A stretch of DNA of 64,000 nucleotides, taken from Hyphococcus luteus. Its GTDB lineage: Bacteria; Pseudomonadota; Alphaproteobacteria; Caulobacterales; Parvularculaceae. The translations under genes were made by a program, and so were the position numbers. The stretch covers positions 256,001 to 320,000 of the forward strand of contig NZ_PJCH01000003.1 in NCBI RefSeq assembly GCF_002943565.1. Direction: 5' to 3'. This document shows, piece by piece, positions 17,742 through 25,404 of the stretch (the first letter of the stretch is position 1; each line of letters begins with the position of its first letter). The notes beneath the pieces were generated by a model, which was not told the DNA's origin, did not search any database, and worked only from the letters and a program-made list of their open reading frames with translations.

Positions 17742-18626
17742 TCAGGCGGCGCTCACCGCCTCTTCCATGGCGAGGACCGTTTTCTTGCGCTCGACGCCCC
17801 AGCGGTAATTGTGGATGACGCCGGAAGACAGGATCACCCGGTGGCACGGGATCAGAACCGAAATGAGGTTTGCGCCCACCGCGGCGCCGACCGCGCGGTT
17901 GGCTTTCGGCTTGCCTATCTCGCCGGCGATGTCGCCATAGGTGCAGCGCGCGCCGTACGGGATCTTCAACAGCGCTTCCCAGACTTTCAACTGAAAATTC
18001 GTGCCCCGCACATGCAGGCGCAAAGGCTCGCTCATATCGCAGTTCAGGGCAAAAGCGAAGGCCTGTGCGGCGAGCGGCGCCACATAGTCCTTGTCCTGAA
18101 TGAACTCCGCCGCCGTCCAGTCATGCATCATCTCTTCGAGATGCCGGTCGTCGCCGCCTTCATCCGCAAAACTCAGCCAGCACACGCCCTTGTCCGTGGC
18201 CCCGATCAGAACGCGCCCCAAAGGCCCGTTGATAAAGGCGTGCCGAATGACGAGCCCGGCGCCCCGGCGGCGATACTCGCCCGGCGTCATCGCTTCCGCC
18301 GCGAGGAAAAGGTCATGCAGGCGCGAGGCGCCGGAAAGCCCCGCCGAAAAGGACGCCGACAAGATGTCTTCGCCTTCGGCCATGGCGCGCTTGGCTTCCT
18401 GGGCGGCGAGATATTGCAAAAAGCGCTTAGGCGAGACGCCGGCGCCCGCCTTGAAGACGCGCTGAAAATGCGCCGGGGAAAGCCCTACATGCGCGGCGGT
18501 TTCTTCAAGGCCGGGCTTGGCGTCGGCGTTCGCCGTCAGGAAATCGATGGCGCGCGCCACGGGCTCATAAGCATCGAGGCGTTGAACGAACCGGGGGGAC
18601 GGGAGGAATGAGGACATATCGGTCAT
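17742..18626 (-). CDS. AraC-type HTH fused to methylated-DNA--protein-cysteine methyltransferase (Ada-like, no zinc domain)
   Basis: Repairs O6-alkylguanine by transferring the alkyl group to a cysteine, and has a DNA-binding regulator domain. With ATG 18626 (AAAGG upstream) it is 294 aa. The AraC HTH lies at about 15-105 (LEETAAHVGLSPAHFQRVFKAG). A ribonuclease-like linker follows, and the C-terminal MGMT domain has the active-site IPCHRV (Cys 261 by this start). The N-terminal Ada zinc/phosphotriester-repair domain is absent, so Ada-style self-activation by methyl phosphotriester transfer is unlikely. Alternative start GTG/ATG positions upstream to 18662 are open but weaker. Confidence 0.93.
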   Translation of the reverse strand: MTDMSSFLPSPRFVQRLDAYEPVARAIDFLTANADAKPGLEETAAHVGLSPAHFQRVFKAGAGVSPKRFLQYLAAQEAKRAMAEGEDILSASFSAGLSGASRLHDLFLAAEAMTPGEYRRRGAGLVIRHAFINGPLGRVLIGATDKGVCWLSFADEGGDDRHLEEMMHDWTAAEFIQDKDYVAPLAAQAFAFALNCDMSEPLRLHVRGTNFQLKVWEALLKIPYGARCTYGDIAGEIGKPKANRAVGAAVGANLISVLIPCHRVILSSGVIHNYRWGVERKKTVLAMEEAVSAA

Positions 18627-18755
18627 GACGCCTTTTTGAGCGCAAAAATCGCCCGGAGACACCCGATTCTTGCGGGAGACAGCGCCGCTTTTTACGCGCC
18701 ATTAACCCTAATGGCGCCTAAATGGGGCTGCAACAATCCGGAGGAGATCCCCAAG

Positions 18756-19106
18756 ATGGAAGATCTCAATTACATTATCGGCATTGGGTTTTCGGGCGCG
18801 GACCTGCCGCGCGCGGTCATTCTGGCTTTCCTCTTCGCAATGTTCGCGCAAAGCAACACGAATGTCTGGAAAGCGGGTCTTCTGGCGCTTCTCATCGACC
18901 GCACGGTCTGGCCGATCGCGGCCATGGGCGCCTCAGGCGCGGAGCTGCAATCCATCTATGCCGCGATCGCCGGGATGGCGAAAAGCTTCAAGGACGATCT
19001 CGGCATTTACATCGTCCGCTATATCGGGCTTGTCCTGATGATCGGCGGCTTCCGCTGGATGCGCGCCGCGCTTCACGGCATATCGCCGAAAAAGGCGGCC
19101 GCTTAA
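18756..19106 (+). CDS. Small membrane protein of unknown function
   Basis: 116 aa from ATG 18756, preceded by GGAGGAG with a 9-nt spacer. Three hydrophobic segments (about 17-34, 38-60 and 85-103) separated by short loops, one of which (70-82, AKSFKDDLG) is polar, and a basic C-terminus (SPKKAAA). No family recognised. It stands alone between the divergent ada-like gene and the convergent ketosynthase gene. Strong ribosome site and codon use support a real gene. Confidence 0.75.
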   Translation: MEDLNYIIGIGFSGADLPRAVILAFLFAMFAQSNTNVWKAGLLALLIDRTVWPIAAMGASGAELQSIYAAIAGMAKSFKDDLGIYIVRYIGLVLMIGGFRWMRAALHGISPKKAAA

Positions 19107-19109
19107 GCT

Positions 19110-20318
19110 TTAGAGCTTCTCGAATGCGATGACCGCATTGAGGCCCCCAAAAGCAAACGAGTTCGAGAGCGCGACCGCAATGTCGCGCTCTTTTGCTTTA
19201 TTGGGGACATAATCAAGATCGCATTCCGGGTCCGGCTCATCATAATTGACCGTGGGCGGAACAACGCCGTTTTTAAGCGCCAGGATCGCCGCGATCGATT
19301 CGACGCCGCCGGCGGCGCCGAGCAAATGGCCATGCATGGACTTCGTCGAGGAGACGGCGAGATCGTCCGCCCCGGCGCCGAACACGTCGCGAATGGCTTT
19401 CGTCTCCGTCGGATCGTTCAAAAGCGTGCCGGTGCCGTGGGCGTTGACATAGACCGACTTCGGGTCGGCGATATCGATGTCTTTCAGCGCCATCTTCATC
19501 GCGCCGGCGGCGCCGTTCACGTCCGGATTGATCATGTCCTTGCCGTCGGCGTTCATGCCGAAGCCGGAAAGCCGGCAAATGATCTCCGCGCCGCGCTTTT
19601 TCGCATGTTCTTCTTCTTCGAGGATGAAAACCCCGGCGCCTTCGCCGATAACGAGACCGTTGCGGTTTTTCGAAAACGGCCGGCAGGTCTCGTCGGCGAG
19701 AATGTGCATCGCCCTCCAGGCTTCGAGCGCGCCATAACACAGGATCGCCTCGCTCGCGCCGGCGATGCCGGCGTCGGCGGCGCCCGATTTGATCAGCTCG
19801 GCGGTGACGCCAAGCGCGTGCGCGCCGGTGGCGCAGGCGCTGGAGACCGCGAAAGACGGTCCTTTGACGCCGTATTTGATGGTCAGATGGCTCGCGGCAG
19901 CGTTCGGAATGAGTTTGAGGATGGTCAGCGGATGCGGCCGGCGTTCGCGGCAGAGCATCGACACATAGCCTTCGTCGAAAGTCGACTGGCCGCCGATCCC
20001 GGTGCCGATGATGCAGGCCGTACGCGCGCTTAAAGCATCGTCGAATTCTAGGCCGGACTGCGCAACCGCTTCTTCCGCGGCGAGCGCTGCAAGCTGTGAA
20101 AACCGGTCGGCGCGCATCAGCTGGACGCCGAGGTTTTTAATGCGCGCTTCGAGACCGTCGACGGGCGCGACCGGCACATTGAGCGAAAACCGGTCTGCGG
20201 AATAGTCGCGCTTTTCGATAGCGCAGCGTCCGGCCGTCAGACCGTCCCAAAACTCAGCCACGCTCGCGCCAAGCGGCGTGACCGCGCCCATTCCCGTAAC
20301 AACGACATTTCTACTCAT
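19110..20318 (-). CDS. Beta-ketoacyl-ACP synthase (KAS II / NodE-like)
   Basis: Condensing enzyme that elongates acyl chains on an acyl carrier protein. 402 aa, thiolase fold. Catalytic C162 in SSACATGAHA, H294 in NAHGTGTLLNDP and H331 in KSMHGHLLGAAGG (K326) form the KAS I/II triad. The sequence diverges from housekeeping FabF and is encoded 19 bp after a dedicated acyl carrier protein rather than with fabG/fabD. The pair resembles NodE-NodF and other special-purpose fatty acid systems. The product made is unknown. The housekeeping fabF is presumably elsewhere. Confidence 0.88.
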   Translation of the reverse strand: MSRNVVVTGMGAVTPLGASVAEFWDGLTAGRCAIEKRDYSADRFSLNVPVAPVDGLEARIKNLGVQLMRADRFSQLAALAAEEAVAQSGLEFDDALSARTACIIGTGIGGQSTFDEGYVSMLCRERRPHPLTILKLIPNAAASHLTIKYGVKGPSFAVSSACATGAHALGVTAELIKSGAADAGIAGASEAILCYGALEAWRAMHILADETCRPFSKNRNGLVIGEGAGVFILEEEEHAKKRGAEIICRLSGFGMNADGKDMINPDVNGAAGAMKMALKDIDIADPKSVYVNAHGTGTLLNDPTETKAIRDVFGAGADDLAVSSTKSMHGHLLGAAGGVESIAAILALKNGVVPPTVNYDEPDPECDLDYVPNKAKERDIAVALSNSFAFGGLNAVIAFEKL

Positions 20319-20337
20319 TGGGGGCGGGCCATCAGGT

Positions 20338-20586
20338 CTATTTCTTGATCAGCTTGTCGAGGGCGTCGAGAAGATCGCCGACCGTCGTCATCTCGCCGAA
20401 CGGATTTTCATTGGCGTTGAACGGCACTTCCACGTCGAGCTTTTCCTCGATTTCGTAGATGATCTCCACGACCGAAAAGGAATCGATGCCGAGATCGGCG
20501 ATGGGCGTGTCGCGATTGAGCTCGCCGGTGAGCCCCACCGCGTGCTCCTTGATGATCTCGAGAAGGCTCGCTTCCATATCGGCCAT
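20338..20586 (-). CDS. Specialised acyl carrier protein (NodF-like)
   Basis: 82-aa carrier protein. The 4'-phosphopantetheine serine is S36 in DLGIDSFSVVEI, followed by the acidic helix II (IYEIEEKLDVEVP). It differs from housekeeping AcpP, which has GADSLD, and is closer in layout to NodF-type or other secondary carriers. Encoded directly upstream of the KAS gene in one transcript; the two likely act together. ATG at 20586. A multicopy repeat begins just upstream at 20614. Confidence 0.88.
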   Translation of the reverse strand: MADMEASLLEIIKEHAVGLTGELNRDTPIADLGIDSFSVVEIIYEIEEKLDVEVPFNANENPFGEMTTVGDLLDALDKLIKK

Positions 20587-20613
20587 ATCGCTCTCCCTTG
20601 TCTCCCTCGCGTC

Positions 20614-20801
20614 TTAGAGCCTGATCTTAAGGTGTTGCAATCCCTTCGGAACGAAGAAGATCAGACGTCCCTTTCAGCGCGCCGATGCGGCGCCGGCTCT
20701 AACATAAAAGAATAAGAGCCTGTGAGGCATCGGTTTGGCGGCTGGCGAACGTCTGTCCATCGGGCTCCTGTGTCGTTACAGACCTCATACTAGGGCTCTT
20801 A
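20614..20801. repeat. 188-bp double-hairpin intergenic repeat, copy A
   Basis: Two 89-bp units lie in tandem with a 10-bp spacer. Unit 1 is bounded by TTAGAGCC (20614-20621) and GGCTCTAA (20695-20702). Unit 2 is bounded by TAAGAGCC (20713-20720) and GGCTCTTA (20794-20801). A second copy of the same design is at 40144-40332 in the opposite orientation. Shared blocks include GAACGTCTG and GATCAGACGT. The element occupies the gap between acpP-like and yajQ and carries no ORF. Confidence 0.8.
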
Positions 20802-20859
20802 ACCGACGCCGCCGGAAATGCCTAGGCCGCAAGGCCGTTCTTAAAGCCCGGACAGCCGC

Positions 20860-21345
20860 TTAGTCCCGGAAATTCTGGTACTGCATGGGCTGTTCGAGCT
20901 TCATGCCCTTGACGAAGGCGATCACCTCCTGGAGGTCGTCTCGTTTCTTGCCGGTGATGCGCAGGGAATCGCCCTGGATCGCCGCCTGGACCTTGAATTT
21001 CCCGCCCTTGATCGCCTTGACGATCTTCTTGCCGAGCTCCTTGTCGATGCCCTGCTTGATGAGGACGCGCTGGCGCACGGACTGGCCCGCCGCCGGCTCT
21101 TCCTTCTGATAGTCGAGCGAGCCCGGCTCGATGCCGCGCTTTTGCATATTGCCCTGCAAAATCTCGTGCATCTGGCGAAGCTTCAGATCGTCGTCGGCGA
21201 AGATCGTGATGACGCCGTCCTTCATTTCAACGGACGATTTCGAGCCTTTGAAATCATAGCGCGTCGAGATTTCCCGCGTGACGTTCTGGATGGCGTTCTC
21301 CGCTTCGGAAAGATCGACTTCGGAAACAATATCGAATGACGGCAT
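20860..21345 (-). CDS. yajQ: YajQ family cyclic-di-GMP-binding protein
   Basis: Conserved UPF0234 protein of two ferredoxin-like domains. Members bind nucleotides, and some bind c-di-GMP and act on transcription factors. 161 aa, normal length. MPSFDIVSEVDLSEAENAIQN at the N-terminus, RYDFKG and the C-terminal IQGDSLRITGKKRDDLQ are family signatures. ATG 21345. Lies immediately 3' of rnpB on the same strand, 70 bp away. Confidence 0.95.
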   Translation of the reverse strand: MPSFDIVSEVDLSEAENAIQNVTREISTRYDFKGSKSSVEMKDGVITIFADDDLKLRQMHEILQGNMQKRGIEPGSLDYQKEEPAAGQSVRQRVLIKQGIDKELGKKIVKAIKGGKFKVQAAIQGDSLRITGKKRDDLQEVIAFVKGMKLEQPMQYQNFRD

Positions 21346-21416
21346 GGCGGGACCCCGTGATCAGAAAAAGAAATATACGTCGGACCAAGTTTCTCTTGAT
21401 CCGCTTCAGAATAAAA

Positions 21417-21878
21417 GCGCCAGACGGTCTGTAAGCCGGGTTCTGTACCTCTCGCGAGGCGACGGCCATTCCTCTAGGCCGCACATTGCTGCGCGGCTCA
21501 AGCAACCAACCCGGACGACTCGGCGCGGAAACCCGCCTGCCCTTTTGGGGCGCGCCGTCCCTATTCGGTTTTGCTCCAGGCGGGGCTTGCCGTGCCCGTC
21601 CCATTGCTGGTCCGGCGGTGCGCTCTTACCGCACCTTTTCACCCTTGCCCCTTTAAAAGAGGCGGTTCGTTCTCTGTGGCGCTGTCCCTCAGACCCCTCA
21701 TCGCTGAGAGGCCCGGCCGGGCGTTACCCGGCGCCTTGTCTCCATGGAGCCCGGACTTTCCTCCCGCCTTCGCCCTTTCGGGCTTCGGCGTGGCGAACCC
21801 GCTGCATCGTGCAGGCAGGGCTTGCCGCGCCGAAGCGGCTACGCCGCGTAGGCGGGCGGCCGTCCGACCGTCTGGCGG
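21417..21878 (-). ncRNA. rnpB: RNase P RNA (type A) with an extended P3 arm
   Basis: Catalytic RNA that matures tRNA 5' ends. On the minus strand the 5' end GCCAGACGGTC (21876 downward) pairs with the 3' end GACCGTCTGGC (to about 21417) to form P1. The universal core GGAGGAAAGTCCGG is at 21751-21764 and the conserved 3' core ACAGAACCCGGCTTACAG near 21424-21441. Total length is about 460 nt. The P1-to-core interval is about 110 nt, long for the class because it contains a 55-nt palindrome (21782-21836). End positions are good to a few bases. Confidence 0.95.
21782..21836. repeat. Palindromic insert inside rnpB P3 region
   Basis: GCTTCGGCG at 21782-21790 mirrors CGCCGAAGC at the right end (to 21836). 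The intervening sequence keeps complementarity with a few mismatches up to a central TGCA-TCG-TGCA loop. A near-perfect 55-nt hairpin of this kind looks like a palindromic element inserted in the helix rather than ordinary P3 growth. Confidence 0.6.
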
Positions 21879-21964
21879 GGAGTGATGTGTCCCTTCCGGC
21901 CGTCCGGGTCAAGGCTGCGTGATTAACGGTTTAAGGGGCCCGCGCAGCCCCCTATGATCCGTGC

Positions 21965-22489
21965 ATGAAACGAATTTCCCTGTTGCGCCACGCCGAGGCC
22001 GCCGAAAGATCGCCGGCGATCACCGACCGGGAGCGGCCCCTGACCAAGAAAGGCCGCGAGGATTCCAGGCTCATGGGCGGGTTTCTGGCGAAAAGCGATC
22101 GCCTTCCAGGTCTCGCCCTGTGCTCGCCGTCGACCCGCACCCGCGAGACGCTCGACGGCGTGAACGCCCGCCTTGCCGAACCGCTCGAGACGATGATCGA
22201 CGCCGCGATTTACGAAGCGACGGAAGAGGAGATCCTCGAGGCCATCAAGACACTGCCCGATGAATGCGATCATGTGCTGGTCGTCGGCCACAATCCCGGC
22301 TTTCACGCCCTCGGCGTCAGGCTCGCCGACCCACATGAGAGCGACGCGCGCGAACTCGCCCGGATCGCAAACAAATTTCCCAAAGGCGCGCTGGCCGTTT
22401 TCGAATTCGATATCGGCGCCTGGCGCAAGGCCGATTTCGGCGGCGGGCGTCTCGTCCAATTCACCCGGCCCAAAGACTTGCGCAAGTGA
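21965..22489 (+). CDS. SixA-like histidine phosphatase
   Basis: Phosphoglycerate-mutase fold phosphatase with phospho-histidine intermediate. 174 aa. The N-terminal LLRHAEA gives nucleophile H9, followed by R8; CSPSTRTRETL is the second motif, and VVGHNPGFH carries the second catalytic histidine. Size and motifs match SixA, which dephosphorylates His-phosphorylated signalling domains, but the substrate here is not shown. No strong ribosome site was seen. Divergent from rnpB. Confidence 0.88.
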   Translation: MKRISLLRHAEAAERSPAITDRERPLTKKGREDSRLMGGFLAKSDRLPGLALCSPSTRTRETLDGVNARLAEPLETMIDAAIYEATEEEILEAIKTLPDECDHVLVVGHNPGFHALGVRLADPHESDARELARIANKFPKGALAVFEFDIGAWRKADFGGGRLVQFTRPKDLRK

Positions 22490-22557
22490 CGGCTGGCGCA
22501 TGGAGACGCGGCCGGCTATGAGGCTTCGCGGGCAAGCAGAAAACAAGGACGCGGATC

Positions 22558-23001
22558 ATGGCGGCGCTGTATCATTACAGCTCCGAAGCGGAAATTATTC
22601 GCATCGGCGAGGGGTTTTTCGACCGCGCCCTGCCCAAGGCGGAGTGGACCCACGGCGCCCATTGGGCGGCGGCGTTCTGGCTCATATGCAAGCGCCCGGA
22701 CATTGTCCCAGAGCGGGACATGCCGCATCTCATCCGCCGCTACAACGTCGCTGTGGGCGGCGAGAACACCGACACGGCCGGCTATCACGAGACCATCACG
22801 CAGGCCTCGCTGATCGTCGCCCGCGGCTTTCTCGCGGCGCAAACGGACGAGCCGCCCCTGCACGCGCTCTGCAACCGGCTCTTCGCCTCGCCCTTCGGCC
22901 GGAGCGACTGGCTGTTCGACTACTGGACGAAAGAGACCCTGTTTTCGGTAAAAGCGCGCAAGGAATGGGTTCCGCCGGACATCAAGCCGCTCGTTCTATA
23001 A
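22558..23001 (+). CDS. Conserved protein of unknown function
   Basis: 147 aa with AAGGA about 8 nt before ATG 22558. Soluble, no signal peptide. A histidine-rich N-terminal part (EWTHGAHWAAAFWL, near 28-41) and a later GYHETITQ segment suggest a helical bundle that might bind metal. The C-terminus has GRSDWLFDYWTKETLFS. I recognise no characterised family. Downstream of the SixA-like gene with a 68-bp gap and probably co-transcribed. Confidence 0.75.
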   Translation: MAALYHYSSEAEIIRIGEGFFDRALPKAEWTHGAHWAAAFWLICKRPDIVPERDMPHLIRRYNVAVGGENTDTAGYHETITQASLIVARGFLAAQTDEPPLHALCNRLFASPFGRSDWLFDYWTKETLFSVKARKEWVPPDIKPLVL

Positions 23002-23098
23002 ACTAACAGAACCTTGCGCCGGTGCTTCGATCTTACGTGCGCATTCTTAAACGAAATTAGAAATCCTCCTCTAGCAAGGAGGGACCTTCGCTTTCCGG

Positions 23099-23380
23099 AT
23101 GCTCATGCAGACCCTGTCGAGACCCTCTTTTGGCGCGATCCTGTTCATCGCCGGCGCTGTCGCCTCGGTGATCGTCCTGCAATTCCCGTGGTTTTCGTTT
23201 CTGACGACCCTCCTGGTCTGGACCGCTTTGCGCGCGCCTGAGAGCATTGGCGTCGGCGGCCTGTTGAAGATCGCCCCGGCGCCAAGCGTTTCGCAAGCCG
23301 CTTATGAAGGCTTATGGGCCGCGACCGCGCTCGTCTTCGGCGTGAGTTTGAGCTTCGAATTCGTCAGAGCTTTTCTTTAA
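23099..23380 (+). CDS. Small two-TM membrane protein
   Basis: 93 aa with hydrophobic segments at about 11-43 and 69-89. No family recognised. The ribosome site is unclear: an AAGGAGG lies at 23076-23082, about 16 nt before ATG 23099, too far for a standard site, so the start is uncertain. The 3' end overlaps the convergent amidase gene by 17 bp. Confidence 0.55.
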   Translation: MLMQTLSRPSFGAILFIAGAVASVIVLQFPWFSFLTTLLVWTALRAPESIGVGGLLKIAPAPSVSQAAYEGLWAATALVFGVSLSFEFVRAFL

Positions 23381-24047
23381 CGCTGATCAGCGCCGCGCGC
23401 GTCAGCGGATCGAAGCCCTGCCCCAAAGCCTGCGGACAGAACCGGCGCTGAAAGGCGAGAAGCCCCGCGGCGTAATCGCCGAGATTGGCGTCATAACCGA
23501 TAGCCGAAAGCGCTTCCAACGCCGCCTCGAACGTCACCGCCTCGCCGGCTTTTGCGTCGCCCTCGAAGGGCGCCAGCGCCAGCCCCTCATCGCTCAGTTT
23601 TTTCCAGGGAAATTTTTCGCCCGGGTCCTCCTTGCGGCGCGGAGCCACGTCGGAATGGCCGATCACGCGCGCGGGATCGATTTTATGGCGTGCACGGATT
23701 TCTTTCAGAAGATCGATCACCGACGCGATCTGCGCGTCCGGGAAGTCGCGATAGCCGAATTGGTGCCCGGGATTGACGATCTCGACGCCGATGGAGCGTC
23801 CGTTCATTTCGATGTCGCCCTTCCAATAGGAAACGCCCGCATGCCAGGCGCGCTTGTCTTCCTCGACGAGCTTGTAGACATCGCCATTTTCCTCGACGAG
23901 ATAATGGGCGCTGACTTTCGCGCCCGGCTCCTGCAGACGTTTGAGGGCTTCGGCGCCCGTTTCCATGCCGGTGTAATGCAGGATCACCGTGTCGACCGGG
24001 AGTTTCCGGTCGTCGAAATTGGGCGACGGCGCGTCGATGAGCTTCAT
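23364..24047 (-). CDS. N-acetylmuramoyl-L-alanine amidase (AmpD-like) with C-terminal PG-binding-like domain
   Basis: Zinc amidase cleaving MurNAc-L-Ala bonds. 227 aa. The amidase_2 domain (1-150) shows zinc ligands H24 (ILHYTG), H131 and D141 (GHSDVAPRRKEDPG), with E89 in GVEIVN. The C-terminal 60 residues (EALSAIGYDANLGDYAAGLLAFQRRF) look like a peptidoglycan_binding_1 repeat. There is no signal peptide, so it is likely cytoplasmic and acts in muropeptide recycling, as AmpD does. The gene downstream of it is none; the EamA transporter precedes it by 3 bp. Confidence 0.93.
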   Translation of the reverse strand: MKLIDAPSPNFDDRKLPVDTVILHYTGMETGAEALKRLQEPGAKVSAHYLVEENGDVYKLVEEDKRAWHAGVSYWKGDIEMNGRSIGVEIVNPGHQFGYRDFPDAQIASVIDLLKEIRARHKIDPARVIGHSDVAPRRKEDPGEKFPWKKLSDEGLALAPFEGDAKAGEAVTFEAALEALSAIGYDANLGDYAAGLLAFQRRFCPQALGQGFDPLTRAALISVKEKL

Positions 24048-24050
24048 GGC

Positions 24051-25040
24051 TTACCCCTGGGGCTCCAGCAAAGCCTTATTCTTAGCCTGTTTCTTAACAT
24101 TCCGGAAAAGCACCACGCCGACCCCCGCCAGGGTCATTAAACCTCCGGCCGCCATGCGCGGGCCGAAGGGATCGCCGAGGAGAAAAACGCTCGAAAACAC
24201 GGCGATTACGGTCGTAAACAGAACGGCCGGCGCCACCATGCTGATCGGCAGGCGCTGCAACAGCCAGTAATAGGCCGTATGGCCGAAAAGCGAGGCGCCG
24301 AGCGCCGAATAGAGAATGGCCCCGACAATAAGCGTGCGGTCCGCCGACGCCCAGGCTGCGCCCTGCCCCTCTTCGAGAAAAAACGACATGGTCATCAGCG
24401 CGACAGCGCCCACCAGCGCGAACCAGGCGAGCAATTCATGGGGTTTGAACGCGGTCGTGCGCTTGACGATGACGGCGCCGGTGGCCTCAGACAACGCGCC
24501 GGCGGCGACGAGGCCAATGCCAAGGCCGATGCGCGCCGCCTCTTCTCCGCCGGCCCCGTCTTCCGATCCGCCGAGGGCGATGACCGCGACTCCGGCGAAA
24601 GCGAGCGCGATCCCGAAAAGCCGCCGCCAGCCGGGCCGGTCGCCAAGGAACATAACGGCGAGCAGCGTGGAGAACGGCACGTTCAGCTCAATGGCGATCG
24701 CCGCCGCGGAAGCCGGCGCAAACTTCATCCCCGAAAACATCAGCCCATAATTGAACGCGCCGAGGCAGAGCCCGCCGACGAGCACCAGCCCCATTTCCCC
24801 TTTCCGCCAGGTCAGGAACGGCGACAGGATCAGCGCCACCAGCACCATCCGGATGCCGGCGTAAAAGATCGGCGGCAGGACGCCCACTGCGAGCTTGATG
24901 ACGACGAAATGAACGCCCCACACGAAGCAGACGGAGAACAAAACGGAGAGTTCGCGCAGGGACAATGGATCGCGCCTTATAACCAAGGGGACAGGGCGGG
25001 GAGATGAACCCGCCTTAAGGCGAAGCCTTGCCGGCGGCAA
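24051..25040 (-). CDS. EamA/DMT-family transporter
   Basis: Ten-TM drug/metabolite transporter family protein. The sequence contains two EamA repeats, the first about 35-165 and the second about 175-315 (GALSEATGAVIVKRT, LFGHTAYYWLLQRLP). The longest frame starts with TTG at 25040 (329 aa). No in-frame ATG exists near the N-terminus; a second TTG at 24965, 9 nt after AAGG, would remove the odd Pro/Arg-rich leader and is more likely. Substrate unknown. It abuts the amidase gene by 3 bp. Confidence 0.88.
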   Translation of the reverse strand: MPPARLRLKAGSSPRPVPLVIRRDPLSLRELSVLFSVCFVWGVHFVVIKLAVGVLPPIFYAGIRMVLVALILSPFLTWRKGEMGLVLVGGLCLGAFNYGLMFSGMKFAPASAAAIAIELNVPFSTLLAVMFLGDRPGWRRLFGIALAFAGVAVIALGGSEDGAGGEEAARIGLGIGLVAAGALSEATGAVIVKRTTAFKPHELLAWFALVGAVALMTMSFFLEEGQGAAWASADRTLIVGAILYSALGASLFGHTAYYWLLQRLPISMVAPAVLFTTVIAVFSSVFLLGDPFGPRMAAGGLMTLAGVGVVLFRNVKKQAKNKALLEPQG

Positions 25041-25090
25041 ACGAATTTATCGGGAAAGGGATTGAAGCGCCGGAAAAACCGGCGGTTTTG

Positions 25091-25393
25091 TTACGCCCCG
25101 GCGGGGCGCCAGCCGCGCGGCGCGCCAGGCTTGGCGAACAGGCCGGCGATGGCGGAAGCGGCGAGAACGAAGGGCGCGGCGAGCGCCACCGCAATCACGG
25201 CGAGGCAGGAAAGCGCGACGACGCAGGTAAACAGCATAACCTCGCCCAGCCGCCGGATCAGCGAGCCTGAGGCCGCTTCTTCGCCTGACTTTCCGATCGC
25301 TTTATCCACCTCTTTAAAACCCACTCGACGCGACTCTGGAAGGGGTATCAAACCAAATTGCGGGGCCCGCGTCCAGCGAACCAGGCGCCCCAT
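25091..25393 (-). CDS. Small hydrophobic protein, unknown
   Basis: Frame of 100 aa with a charged first half (KEVDKAIGKSGEEAASGSLIRRLGE) and one long hydrophobic stretch (about 53-86) that could form one or two TM helices, ending GWRPAGA. An internal GTG (VGFKEVDK) is another possible start. No family recognised. Located 11 bp 3' of the djlA-like gene on the same strand, which supports co-transcription. Confidence 0.5.
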   Translation of the reverse strand: MGRLVRWTRAPQFGLIPLPESRRVGFKEVDKAIGKSGEEAASGSLIRRLGEVMLFTCVVALSCLAVIAVALAAPFVLAASAIAGLFAKPGAPRGWRPAGA

Positions 25394-25404
25394 GCGCCGC
25401 CATT

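Noticed and set aside
21254-21922. Open frames over rnpB on both strands
   Set aside because: The RNase P RNA core is unambiguous there; the frames are by-products of its GC content.
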